Positions 18,210-27,196 of a stretch of 64,000 nt of DNA are shown here, one piece after another. The position numbers were made by a program, and so were the translations under genes. The notes beneath the pieces were generated by a model that did not search any database, was not told the DNA's origin, and saw only the letters and a list, made by a program, of their open reading frames with translations. Within the stretch, counting starts at the first letter, position 1. Each line of letters starts with the position of its first letter. The DNA lies in contig NZ_CP108508.1 of NCBI RefSeq assembly GCF_035917275.1, positions 248,001-312,000 on the forward strand. Reading direction: 5' to 3'. This DNA comes from Streptomyces sp. NBC_01237 (GTDB taxonomy: Bacteria; Actinomycetota; Actinomycetes; Streptomycetales; Streptomycetaceae).

Positions 18210-21200
18210 CTACTTCAGGTAGGGGCCTGCGGCGCCGATCCTGCCGGGCGCCGCGTTCCTGCCGCCCAGGTCGAGGACGTAGACGCGCAGGTTGCCCTTG
18301 CCGGGTGCGGCAACGGTGAGCTTGCCGTCGGAAACGGTGCGGGTGTCCCCGGTGACGGCGTCCTTGTAGGTGCCGTTCGGAATCCCGGTGTATGTGGCAC
18401 CGCCGGTGACGGTCACGAGCGCGAAACTGTCGGTGCCGCTCGCGGCATCGGTGTAGCGGCGCTTGTACGCCATCGACCCGGCGATGCCCTCGGTGGAGTA
18501 CTGGCCCATCTGTAGTGCGGGCACGGCGCGCCGGATCTCGTTGAGCCTCTGCAGATGCGTGACGAGCGGCTTGTCGAGCGTGTCGGCAACCTCGCCGGTG
18601 GCCGTGGAGACCTTGCCGAAGCCGGATGTCTTGACCGTGCCGGTGAGATGGTCGCCGTAGTAGGCGCGTCCGGTGGTCGCCAGCGGGCAGCTCGGCCCGC
18701 AGTCGATCTTCCTGCCCGCCTGGAATTCGATCTCGGAGCCGTAGTACAGGGTCGGGATGCCGCGGAACGTCCACATCAGGGACATGTTCTCGGCCCAGGC
18801 GTCGGTGCCTCCCGCGTAGCGTTCGCCGCTCTTGTTGGGCCCGTAGTCGTGACTGTCGACGTAGACGACGTTGTAGGTGGCGTCGTTGTAGCTGTCGTCG
18901 GAGTCCTTGCCGTTGTTGTAGGCGTTGTTCGCGTCACCGAAGTTCATGTGCATCCGCATGTCGATGACGTTCATGCCGGAGAACCGGCTGCGGTCCGGTG
19001 CGTGGTAGGTGTTCCCGTCCAGGAAGGCGTTGGTGGAGGCCGGCTGGGAACCGGTGCCCTGCTGCTGTTCGTAGGCGTACATCTCCAGGGCGGCCTTCTC
19101 GTCGTCCGCGCTGTACTCCTTGCGCTCCTTCCAGGTGAAGAACTGCGCGGAGTGGTTGACCGAGCCGCGGTTCCACTTGTCGTTCACGAAGGCTCCGACC
19201 TCGCCGAAGACGAAGAAGTTCTTCGCGGCCTCGGCGCCGAAGCGTGCGGTGACGCGCTCCTGGATGGCCGGCAGGAAGCGGCGGTTCCAGGTGGTGCGCG
19301 GAATATGGACGGCGGTGTCGATCCGGAAGCCGTCGACGCCCATGTCGATGTACTTGTTGTAGGCACCGATCAGGTAGTTCTGGACGGGCGCGCTCTCGGT
19401 GTTGAAGTCGGCGAGATCCTCGTGGAGCCAGCAGCTGCGGGAGTCCTCACCCTCCCAGTTCCCGAGCCAGCAGTTGTGGTAGTAGGCCTTGGGGAACATG
19501 CCCGATGTGGGGCTGGGCCATTGGCAGTTGTAGATCCGATACCCCTCGGGGGAGGAGTTGCCGGTGGGCTTGCCCCAGTTGAGACAGGTATTGCCGGACG
19601 GCTCGGCCGTGGACCAGAGATCACCGTTGTAGTACGACTTCCCGGACTTCGGCTCGACGGTGAGGCCGTCGTACGCGAAGCCGTCGTTCTTCTCGTCGTA
19701 GTACCAGCTCCACTGGGCGTCCCGCACCCCGTAGGTCTTGGGCGTGAACAGGCCCTTGGCGCCCCAGCGCGAGGAGTGGTTGTAGACGACGTCCTGGTAG
19801 ATCTTCATGCCCTTGGCGTGGGCCGCGTTGATGAGGTCCTGGTAGGAGGCGCCGGCGGACTCCAGACGGGGGTCGACCTTGTAGAAGTCGTAGCCGTGGT
19901 AGCCGTGATAGTCGTAGTCGGACCGGTTCAGGACCACCGGGGTGATCCAGACGGCGGAGAAGCCGAGACCCTTGATGTAGTCGAGCTTGCTGACGAGTCC
20001 CTTGAAGTCGCCGCGGAACATGGGGTCGTTGTTGGCGGAGTTGCCGGATTTCTCGTGCTGGCTGCCACCGCGGTTGTTGCCGCTGTCACCGTCGTTGAAG
20101 CGGGCGGTGAGTACGAAGTAGATGGGGTCCTTGCGCGGATCGGTGCCCAGTGGTTTTCCGCCGGCCTGTTCGGCAGGCTTCTCACCTGTGGTGACGGTGG
20201 CGGCGGCCGATGCGGTGGAGGCGTTGCCCGCCGCGTCAACGGCCTTCACCGTGTAGCTGTAGGCCGTCCTCTCCTCCAGATTCGCATCGGAATGGACGGT
20301 GGAACCGACATCGGTGACCATCGTTCCCCTGGTGCCCCCGGTCCTGGTCACCTGGTACTTGGTGACGCCCCGGTCGTCCGTGGAGGGATCCCATGTCAAC
20401 ACCACCGAGACACCATCCGCGTCGGCGCTGACCTTCGCAGGTGCGGTCGGGGCTTCGGTGTCCGCGGGCTCGGCTTCGCACGGGTCCTCGGTGTCGGGGG
20501 TGACGGTCCTGTCCCTGACCGTCGAAACGCCCGACGGAATGGCGTAGTTGCCGCCGTTGTTGTTGTCCCAGACCCCGTTGCCGTTGTTGAACGCGGCGCT
20601 CATCGAGGTGGCACCGCCGAGATCGACGGACCGCTTCACCCATCCCGTGCAGGCTGCTTCCATACCCGCACCCGGCACGGTGGTCCACGAGCCGCCCGCC
20701 GGCTGGTAGTGGAGGTTGGTGGTGGTCCAGCCGACCGTGGTCGTCGAGTAGTAGACGGAGGCGGTGTTGGTGCCCGTCGGGGAGGGGCCGGGACCGGCGC
20801 CGGCGCACGGGTCGCTGTGGGCCACGACACCGTCCTTGACGGTGATGTTGCCGGCACCCAGGCCGTAGTTCTTACCGGCGTTGTTGTCCCAGACTCCCGA
20901 GCCGTTGTTGAACGTCACCGCCAGCCCGGAAGCGCTGCCCAGACTGACGGTCTTCTTCACCCAGTCGGTACAGGCGGCCTCCATCCGCACGCCGGGCGTG
21001 GTCGTCCAGGAACCGCCGTCCGGCGCATAGTGCAAGTGGTACGCCGACCAGTCCTTGGTCTTCGTGTAGTAGAAGACCGTCGCGGTGTTCTCCGTCGCCG
21101 CGGCGGGAACGGTGGACTGCGGGCCGGTCTGGGGTATCGCGGTGAGGAGTCCCAGCAGCCCGACAGTTGCCAAGGCTGCTGCCAGGGTGCGTCTCAGCAG

Positions 21201-21221
21201 CCGACAGGAAGTGCGTTTCAT
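18210..21221 (-). CDS. Secreted GH13 alpha-amylase with two starch-binding modules and an FN3 domain
   Basis: A 1003-aa protein from ATG 21221 with GGAG six bases upstream. The signal peptide covers about residues 1-35. Two similar CBM25-like modules follow (about 45-135 and 150-240; each has FNNGxGVWDNN), then an FN3 domain (about 255-345), then the GH13 catalytic domain (about 365-1000). Catalytic motifs are visible: DVVYNH, DGFRIDTAVH (nucleophile Asp near 634), FVFGEVG (acid/base Glu near 670) and VYVDSHD (transition-state Asp near 788). It should hydrolyse alpha-1,4-glucans outside the cell. The upstream region has two CTTGC elements 13 bp apart (21372 and 21385) that could be maltose-regulator sites. 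Confidence 0.93.
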   Translation of the reverse strand: MKRTSCRLLRRTLAAALATVGLLGLLTAIPQTGPQSTVPAAATENTATVFYYTKTKDWSAYHLHYAPDGGSWTTTPGVRMEAACTDWVKKTVSLGSASGLAVTFNNGSGVWDNNAGKNYGLGAGNITVKDGVVAHSDPCAGAGPGPSPTGTNTASVYYSTTTVGWTTTNLHYQPAGGSWTTVPGAGMEAACTGWVKRSVDLGGATSMSAAFNNGNGVWDNNNGGNYAIPSGVSTVRDRTVTPDTEDPCEAEPADTEAPTAPAKVSADADGVSVVLTWDPSTDDRGVTKYQVTRTGGTRGTMVTDVGSTVHSDANLEERTAYSYTVKAVDAAGNASTASAAATVTTGEKPAEQAGGKPLGTDPRKDPIYFVLTARFNDGDSGNNRGGSQHEKSGNSANNDPMFRGDFKGLVSKLDYIKGLGFSAVWITPVVLNRSDYDYHGYHGYDFYKVDPRLESAGASYQDLINAAHAKGMKIYQDVVYNHSSRWGAKGLFTPKTYGVRDAQWSWYYDEKNDGFAYDGLTVEPKSGKSYYNGDLWSTAEPSGNTCLNWGKPTGNSSPEGYRIYNCQWPSPTSGMFPKAYYHNCWLGNWEGEDSRSCWLHEDLADFNTESAPVQNYLIGAYNKYIDMGVDGFRIDTAVHIPRTTWNRRFLPAIQERVTARFGAEAAKNFFVFGEVGAFVNDKWNRGSVNHSAQFFTWKERKEYSADDEKAALEMYAYEQQQGTGSQPASTNAFLDGNTYHAPDRSRFSGMNVIDMRMHMNFGDANNAYNNGKDSDDSYNDATYNVVYVDSHDYGPNKSGERYAGGTDAWAENMSLMWTFRGIPTLYYGSEIEFQAGRKIDCGPSCPLATTGRAYYGDHLTGTVKTSGFGKVSTATGEVADTLDKPLVTHLQRLNEIRRAVPALQMGQYSTEGIAGSMAYKRRYTDAASGTDSFALVTVTGGATYTGIPNGTYKDAVTGDTRTVSDGKLTVAAPGKGNLRVYVLDLGGRNAAPGRIGAAGPYLK

Positions 21222-21501
21222 TCGTATCTCCAAGGGAGGGCCGCGGCCGGGCGGCCTCGGCAGCCGACTCGCAGGTGCTCATGGACCACCTGCGAGGTCC
21301 CGCCGGAGAACCCTGACGCGCCTCGGGGTTCGAGCGAGCAGTGCATTCCGGACAGCAAGCACTGTCAGAACCTTGCTGAAATCTCTTGCGGTGAGGAAAT
21401 TACCTGAGCATGACATGCGCGTAAAGAGACTGGACAGGCATTCGGCACGGCGGTCGGTGCTCGACGGCTGATGGCACAGAGGGCCGGCGCGGCAGTGACG
21501 G

Positions 21502-21540
21502 ATGCCGCACGAGGGAAGGCGGGCCTCCGGCGTGCGGCAT
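21502..21540. terminator. Hairpin, 10-bp perfect stem
   Basis: ATGCCGCACG (21502-21511) pairs perfectly with CGTGCGGCAT (21531-21540) across a 19-base loop. It lies downstream of the minus-strand secreted-protein gene ending at 21703. Confidence 0.5.
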
Positions 21541-21702
21541 GACGGGTCTGCGCGAGGGATCAGGCCGGGAGCCGGATGCCCCTGAGGTCCGTGCGGAGGC
21601 GGCGTCCGTCGGTGAGAATCGCTGCGGGCTGTGAAGCGGAGTCAGCCGATGGACCGAAAGGGCCTGCGGCAAGGGCGGTACGGGCGTCCCGGTGAGCGGG
21701 CG

Positions 21703-22359
21703 TCAGCCACGGCGGATCGGCGCCTCGGGCTGCGCGGGAGACTTGGTGATCTCGGCGTGGACCACCTTGAAGGCGCCCCTGATCACGGTCGTGAACGGCG
21801 CGGGGGCCATGCACGTACCGGCCTGCGGCCTGACGGGCTGGCCGCTCTCGTCGACGTGCTCGGGGTCGACGTTCACCACACCCCAGGAGAAGCCGAGCCG
21901 GTCCGGCTCCCCCTTCCCGCCCTGCTGGACACTGATGCCCAGCCGGGCGCCGACCTCTTCGACGTTCGACTTCGTCACGACTGCGGTCAGAGTCGCCGTC
22001 CGGCCGCTGGTGACCAGGCAGTCCACCCGTGCCTCCGCCCACCCCGCGGCGCCGCTTCGGGAGGTGTGGGAGAACTTCAGCGTGCCCCGGGCATCTGTGG
22101 ACAGCCCCTCGGGGGCCCTGGGCGGCACCGGCCGGGTGAACGGCGTCTGTTCGGCATCGATGGTGAAGCGGATATCGTCGTCGATCGACTCGATGTAGGA
22201 GACCCGCGCCTTCCCGTGGACGCTCGCGGTCTTCGTCGCCTTCTTCTCGGCGGATGCGGCGGATGCGGACGTGGCGGGGGCCGGGGCTGCGGGACCGGCG
22301 GCGACCAGTCCGGCCAGAATGGCGACGGCTGCCGTAGCGCCGATTGCGGTGTTGCGCAT
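21703..22359 (-). CDS. Secreted hypothetical protein
   Basis: A 218-aa protein from ATG 22359 with GGGAG upstream. It has a clear Sec signal peptide (about residues 1-38, Ala-rich, cleavage near SAASA). The mature domain contains ARVSYIESIDDDIRFTIDAE and two cysteines (VDCLV, GTCMA) that could form a disulfide. I do not recognise a catalytic family. It is divergent from the NarL-type kinase gene at 22542 and might be a target of that system. Confidence 0.75.
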   Translation of the reverse strand: MRNTAIGATAAVAILAGLVAAGPAAPAPATSASAASAEKKATKTASVHGKARVSYIESIDDDIRFTIDAEQTPFTRPVPPRAPEGLSTDARGTLKFSHTSRSGAAGWAEARVDCLVTSGRTATLTAVVTKSNVEEVGARLGISVQQGGKGEPDRLGFSWGVVNVDPEHVDESGQPVRPQAGTCMAPAPFTTVIRGAFKVVHAEITKSPAQPEAPIRRG

Positions 22360-22541
22360 GATGAACTCCCGTGTACTGAAGGGCGCTTGTGTTGCCGCGG
22401 TCGGCTGAACGGCTCAAGCTTCACCCCTGGCGCCCCCGCGATCCCATCCGCCGATCGGCACAAAGATCACGCCGCCGCCCGGCCCGCCTATGCCGTTCGG
22501 CAGAGGGTCCCGCCCTGTCGCACACCCGTACGCTGATCACC

Positions 22542-23654
22542 ATGTGGGAATCAACCGGCCCGGCCGTCAAGGCGCTTGACGCTCTGCCCTCGGTCGCGGC
22601 CGCGGGCACGCTGGTGTGGGCCGTTGCCTGCCCCCGTGCCGCAGTTCGTCAGCGGCTCAGCCACCTCGCCCGCCCGACGACGGTCTGCGCGGCACTCTCC
22701 CTGATCACCAGCCTCGCCCTGCCGAAGGCTGGCTTCGGCTCCGGCTGGAAGCTGGCGGAGATCGCTGTCCTGTTGCTCCTCCTGGTCGCGGTCACCCGCT
22801 GGTCGCCCCTGCGCGAACTCACGTCGGCCCTCCCTGTGACCACCCTCGCGGTGACCCTCTGGCCGCTGCCGCTGGTCACCGGTGAGTCCTTCCTTGAATC
22901 CATCGGCATCGCCACCTTCTGGCTGCTTCCCGTCGCCGCCGCGGTGGCGGCCGGCGCCTACCCCCGCCGCCAGCAGCTCCGACGCCGGAGCGCGGTGGTC
23001 GAGGCCCGCAGCGCCCAGCGTCTTCAGCTCTCCCGCGACCTGCACGACTTCGTCGCCCATGACATCAGCGGAATCGTCGTCCAGGCCCAGGCGGCCCGCT
23101 TCGTCGCCGCCACCGACCCCTCCCACGCGGTGCTCGCCCTGGAACGCATCGAGAAGGCGGGCCTGAGCGCCCTGGCCGCGATGGACCGGACCGTACAGAT
23201 GCTGCACGGTCCGGCGGCACCCGCCACCGACCCGCTCCCCGATGTGTCCCAACTGCTCCTACTCATAGAGAACTTCACCTCGGCCGGAGCCACCGAGGTA
23301 CATCTGGACCTGCCTCCCCTGGCCCTGGAGGCGCTCACCCGCGAGGCGGGCTCCGCCGCGTACCGCATCGTCGTCGAGGCGTTGACCAACATCCGCCGAC
23401 ACGCCCCCGACGCCCCACGCGCCACCGTCGCACTCACCCCCACGGCCTCCACCGTGGAGATCCGCGTCACCAACGACCGCGGCGGTCGCTCCGGCCCGGC
23501 CCGCCGCCGCGTCTCCCGGGGCGGCCTCGGCCTCCCAGCCCTCACCGAGCACGCCGAGGCGCTGGGCGGAACCCTCTCGGCGGGGCCGCACGGCAACGGT
23601 GGCTGGCAGCTCATCGCCGTCCTGCCTGCCACTCTCCCGAAGGAGACATCATGA
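22542..23654 (+). CDS. NarL-type sensor histidine kinase
   Basis: A 370-aa protein from ATG 22542. About four N-terminal membrane helices (residues 15-140) are followed by a HisKA_3 dimerisation segment with the phospho-acceptor in RDLHDFVAHDISG (His168) and a HATPase domain (AYRIVVEALTNIRRHAPDAP and GGLGLPALTEHAEALGG). There is no large extracellular sensor domain, so the stimulus is probably sensed in or at the membrane. It overlaps the response-regulator gene by 4 bp (ATGA), indicating translational coupling. The start has no obvious ribosome binding site. Confidence 0.9.
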   Translation: MWESTGPAVKALDALPSVAAAGTLVWAVACPRAAVRQRLSHLARPTTVCAALSLITSLALPKAGFGSGWKLAEIAVLLLLLVAVTRWSPLRELTSALPVTTLAVTLWPLPLVTGESFLESIGIATFWLLPVAAAVAAGAYPRRQQLRRRSAVVEARSAQRLQLSRDLHDFVAHDISGIVVQAQAARFVAATDPSHAVLALERIEKAGLSALAAMDRTVQMLHGPAAPATDPLPDVSQLLLLIENFTSAGATEVHLDLPPLALEALTREAGSAAYRIVVEALTNIRRHAPDAPRATVALTPTASTVEIRVTNDRGGRSGPARRRVSRGGLGLPALTEHAEALGGTLSAGPHGNGGWQLIAVLPATLPKETS

Positions 23655-24328
23655 CGACGCCCCTCGCCCCGACCCGCATCCTGATCGCCGACGACCAGGA
23701 GGACGTACGCAGCGGCTTCCGCCTGATTCTCGGCTCGCAGCCCGACATGACCGTGGTCGGCGAGGCGGCGGACGGCCTCACCGCCTTAGACCTCGCCCGC
23801 ACCCTGCACCCCGACCTGATCCTCGCCGACATCCGGATGCCGGGGCTGGACGGCCTCGAACTCACCCGCCGCCTCGCCGGCCCCGACGTACCCGACCCCC
23901 TGCGTGTCCTCGTCGTCACCACCTTCGACCACGACGACTACGTACGCACGGCACTGCACGACGGCGCCTGCGGGTTCCTGCTCAAGCGCTCGGGCCCCGG
24001 GCTGCTGATCGAGGGGGTCAGAGCGGCGATGGCCGGGGACATCCTCATCAGCCCCCAGATCACGGTCCGTCTGCTCCAGACCCTCGCGCCCGCCGCGCCG
24101 GCAGCGCCCGCGGCTCCGTCGCCACTCACCGCCCGGGAGCAGGAGATCGCCCGTCTGGTCGCCCGGGGCCTCACCAACGCCCAGATCGGCGAGGCGCTCT
24201 TCGTCTCAGCGGGCACAGCCAAGACCCACATCGCGAACATCCAGGCGAAACTGAAGGCCCACAACCGGGTGGGCATTGCCGCCTGGGCCTGGGAAAGCGG
24301 TCTGGCCGCCCCAGTCCCACGGGAGTAG
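23651..24328 (+). CDS. NarL/LuxR-type response regulator with a TTA codon
   Basis: A 225-aa protein: receiver domain (about residues 9-125; acidic pocket DD15-16, phospho-acceptor Asp60 in LILADIRMP, Lys near 116) and C-terminal LuxR helix-turn-helix (about 155-215; LTAREQEIARLVARGLTNAQ). It is the partner of the kinase that overlaps it by 4 bp. Codon 46 (23786-23788) is TTA, the leucine codon read by the bldA tRNA in Streptomyces. Translation may therefore be tied to development or secondary metabolism. Promoter targets are unknown; the adjacent divergent secreted-protein gene is a candidate. Confidence 0.92.
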   Translation: MTTPLAPTRILIADDQEDVRSGFRLILGSQPDMTVVGEAADGLTALDLARTLHPDLILADIRMPGLDGLELTRRLAGPDVPDPLRVLVVTTFDHDDYVRTALHDGACGFLLKRSGPGLLIEGVRAAMAGDILISPQITVRLLQTLAPAAPAAPAAPSPLTAREQEIARLVARGLTNAQIGEALFVSAGTAKTHIANIQAKLKAHNRVGIAAWAWESGLAAPVPRE

Positions 24329-24717
24329 GGCGCATGCCCAGGAGCCGCGCGCGGCCGACCGTGGCGGAGGCTGTGGGACGAATAGACATACAGATGACAG
24401 GCGGAGACCCAGCACGGCGGCGTGAGACGACACCCAAGAGAGTTACGCCACGTTCTGTTCAACTCCGTCCCGGTACAACCACGGCAACTCCGGACTGAGC
24501 GCCTGCATGTGGTGTACGGGGGTGGGGCACTCCGGCAGTCGGCATCAAGGTCATCAGGCCGCCACGTCCACCCCGAGGCGTTCCGGGCCGCCTGGATACT
24601 GCTCCATCGGGTGCAGCCCCCCGGACACGGTTACCCAAAGAGAACCTATGGAGTCAGAACTGACCGGCCGCCACGCTCACCGTCGTACGGCTGCTGGTCC
24701 ATGCATACGATGCGTGC
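24329..24717. other. No gene recognised
   Basis: Between the response regulator and the DUF1963 gene I see no conserved coding sequence or strong hairpin. Confidence 0.5.
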
Positions 24718-25566
24718 ATGCCCGCACTTCAGGAAGAACGCGTCGTGCAGCTGCTGCGGCCGCTGATGCGGACGCGCACCGTACTCGAACCGGCCCAAAG
24801 CCCACCCGAGACACATGCGTGTGGAAGTCGTCGGCGGGACGCCGCTCCTCCGCCCGTTCCCGCGCGGTCCCATGCGACCCGGGAGTTCGCCACCACGCGG
24901 TTCGGCGGGTTCCCGACGGTGGAGGAGGGCGAGACCTGGCCGTTGTGCGACGGCTGCGCCGACGACCTCACGTTCGTCGCGCAGGTCGACCACTCCCGCG
25001 ACGGCCTGCACAACAGGCTCCCCGTCACGTTCTTCACGTTCTTCTACTGCTGGACGTGCCACCCGTGGGGACGGAAGCGCGAACGGGGCGGATGGCTCGT
25101 ACGTTCCTACACGAAGCTGCGGCGCCCCGAGGTTCTCGTGCACGGCACCGAGCCCGGCTTCGCGGAACACCACGTGGTTCCACGCCTGGAGAAGTCGCTT
25201 CCCGACACGGTGGGAATGCGCCTGCACTGCCCTGCCCTCTGGGACCTTGTACCGGGCGACAGCGGCTCCCCCGAGGCATGGGCGAACCGGCGCGTCATCG
25301 ACCACGCCGCGCTCGCTCTGACGCAAGAGCGTGCCCGAACACCGCACCTGCGCAATGCGGGAGTGGCGATCGGCGGATACCCGTACTGGGCGAACGGCGG
25401 GGACGAAACACCGGTCTGTACGGAATGCACCGTGCCGATGGAGCTGCTGTTGCAGATTCCGCCGAGCGAGCTCACCGACGCGATGTGGGGTGATGTCGGA
25501 ACCTTGTATCTGTTCATGTGCCGAATACACACCCAGCGCACCGGGCTGCGCATCCAGAGCACATGA
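24718..25566 (+). CDS. DUF1963-family protein
   Basis: A 282-aa protein, provisional start ATG 24718. The DUF1963 (YwqG-like) hallmarks are TTRFGGFPTVEEGETWPLCD, LTFVAQVD, GDETPVCTECTVPMELLLQI and WGDVGTLYLFMC. Two CxxC-type pairs (CDGC, CTEC) suggest a zinc site. Function of the family is unknown. The stretch of about residues 30-60 looks unusual, and the alternative frame near 24817 reads RVEVVGGTP, which is more family-like. Two compensating frameshifts in the N-terminal part are possible. Confidence 0.75.
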   Translation: MPALQEERVVQLLRPLMRTRTVLEPAQSPPETHACGSRRRDAAPPPVPARSHATREFATTRFGGFPTVEEGETWPLCDGCADDLTFVAQVDHSRDGLHNRLPVTFFTFFYCWTCHPWGRKRERGGWLVRSYTKLRRPEVLVHGTEPGFAEHHVVPRLEKSLPDTVGMRLHCPALWDLVPGDSGSPEAWANRRVIDHAALALTQERARTPHLRNAGVAIGGYPYWANGGDETPVCTECTVPMELLLQIPPSELTDAMWGDVGTLYLFMCRIHTQRTGLRIQST

Positions 25567-25591
25567 AACGAGAGGTCACCCCAGTCACCCC

Positions 25592-25624
25592 AGGTGGGTG
25601 CCTCACAGAGAACCTCACCCACCT
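25592..25624. terminator. Hairpin downstream of the DUF1963 gene
   Basis: AGGTGGGTG (25592-25600) and CACCCACCT (25616-25624) form a perfect 9-bp stem with a 15-base loop. It is preceded by a tandem TCACCCCAG pair. Confidence 0.45.
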
Positions 25625-25904
25625 CACCCCGAAGCCGAAAGACCGCACCCGGGTGCCATGTTGTCGGCGCCCTGTGTACGGGGACAGCGCGGCGGACAGC
25701 GGCAGTTCCCGCGCGGCGCGGCCGGCCGCGCCGCAGTCACCTCGGTGGTGACGCCCGGCCCACGGGTCTGGTGCAGCGGTGCTGAAGCGCGATCCAGATC
25801 TTTCGGAGTTCGGCGGTCTGAGGATGTCGAGAACGTTCCACCGGCTCCGTCCCAGGCACATCAGCGGCCACCACCGGCCGCACGAGAAAGAAGGAGAATC
25901 CAGC

Positions 25905-26345
25905 ATGGCTGTTCAGCGGATGGACAACGTCGGCATCGTCGTCGAGGACATGGAGGCCGCCCTTGCGTTCTTCGTGGAACTCGGCCTGGAGCTGGAGGGC
26001 AGGGCGGAGATCAAGGGCCTCTTCGCCGACCAGTGCACCGGACTCGACGGCGTCCACTGCGACATCGCCATGGTCCGGACCCCGGACGGACACAGTAGGC
26101 TCGAACTGGCGAAGTACCGAAGCCCCGCGGTGATCAGCGCGGGGCCGCGTAACCGGCCGCACAACACTCTGGGCACGCACCGCGTCATGTTCGCCGTCGA
26201 CGACATCGAGGACACCGTTGCCCGTCTGCGCCCTCACGGCGCCGAACTCGTCGGCGAGATCGCCCGGTTCGAGGACAGCTACCTGCTCTGCTATGTCCGC
26301 GGGCCGGAGGGCATCATCGTCGGACTGGCCGAGCAACTGCGCTGA
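25905..26345 (+). CDS. VOC-superfamily protein (glyoxalase-like)
   Basis: A 146-aa protein from ATG 25905 with AAGGAG eight bases upstream. Two beta-alpha-beta modules: RMDNVGIVVEDMEAALAFFV starts the first, and HRVMFAVDDIEDTVARLRPH starts the second. Potential metal ligands are His/Glu at the usual positions (a Glu in SRLELAKY, and YVRGPEGIIVGLAEQ at the end). Likely a small metal-dependent lyase, dioxygenase or resistance protein; substrate not assignable. No operon partner. Confidence 0.85.
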   Translation: MAVQRMDNVGIVVEDMEAALAFFVELGLELEGRAEIKGLFADQCTGLDGVHCDIAMVRTPDGHSRLELAKYRSPAVISAGPRNRPHNTLGTHRVMFAVDDIEDTVARLRPHGAELVGEIARFEDSYLLCYVRGPEGIIVGLAEQLR

Positions 26346-26453
26346 GAAGGAGAAAGCGAGCCGTGCAGCCGAACGAGATTTCATCGAGCTTCCGAACCCC
26401 CCGATCAGCCAGGAGCCGCCGACCCACGAGGCGATCGGGAATGGCTGATCTGC

Positions 26454-27068
26454 TCACCGGGTCAACCTGAGCAGTTCATCGATCACCGGTTCCTCGCCGC
26501 TGCCACCGAGGTGGGCGATGGCCGCAAATGGCGCGATCACCTGACTCCAGGCATGGAGCCGGTCGCCGTCGAGCCCCTCGACGGCGGCGCGGAGCGCGGT
26601 CCCATGGCCATCGACCCGAAAGCCTGTGTCGGTGATCCGTGCTCCGACGCGGCGTTGCCCAGGTGCAGGTCACCGTGGAGAACACGGTGGTCGCCTCCGC
26701 GTCCAGCAGCCGCTCGCACCGCTGGATCGCCCTGTCCTACGCGGTGACGTCCATCCGTGCGCTGATCGCAGGCTCGGAAAGCCGCCCGCCCACCCGGGCG
26801 AAGGCCTCCTCGCACCGCCCACGCAGCACACGCGTCGGCAGCGCATGCGCGTGCCGCACAGGATGCCGGCGCCCCCCTGTGAGGACCTTGACCACGAGAC
26901 CGGTGTCCAGGGCTGTCAGGTCTCCCCCTCGGCCACTCCCCCACCGGTCTTTCCCGCTACGGTGACCGCCCTGCCGATCCGTTCCACCAGGCCCGCGACC
27001 AGGCGGGCCTGCACCAGCGAGAAGCTCCACCGGAAGAGCCCGCCGCGCCGTGTCCTGAGAAGGGCTGC
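26454..27068 (-). pseudogene. Aminoglycoside-phosphotransferase-like gene with internal inversion
   Basis: On the minus strand, frames carry LTALDTGLVVKVLTGG, then HALPTRVLRGRCEEAFARVG, an in-frame stop, DRAIQRCERLLDAEA and the kinase motif VLHGDLHLGNA. The C-terminus is GLDGDRLHAWSQVIAPFAAI then EEPVIDELLRLTR. The conserved block expected just after HGDLHLGNA is found on the opposite strand: 26604-26651 on plus reads MAIDPKACVGDPCSDA. A segment of about 26577-26654 therefore appears inverted. The N-terminus is lost where the IS5-like end begins at 27071. The gene is dead. Confidence 0.7.
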
Positions 27069-27070
27069 TA

Positions 27071-27092
27071 GGTCTTGTCTGATAAATGATCA
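27071..27092. repeat. IS5-like element end
   Basis: GGTCTTGTCTGATAAATGATC resembles the terminal inverted repeat seen on some Streptomyces IS5-like elements (from memory). AATGATCA at 27085-27092 is repeated exactly at 27768-27775, next to the stop codon of the IS5-like transposase remnant. Confidence 0.5.
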
Positions 27093-27196
27093 CCCGTGGG
27101 CTCAGAATGCCGGATGCTTGTTGACGGAGGGTGGCCAGCGTCACGGGGGATCGCGTCTCCTCCCGTGGCAGGCCATGAAGACGAGGAGAGTTAGCG

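Noticed and set aside
18555..21407. Very long plus-strand open frame (about 950 codons) opposite the amylase
   Set aside because: It is the mirror of the amylase gene; the minus strand has complete GH13 catalytic motifs.
26511..26747. Separate plus-strand gene containing AIDPKACVGDPC
   Set aside because: The motif belongs to the minus-strand phosphotransferase and is better explained by a local inversion; nothing else in the plus frame fits.
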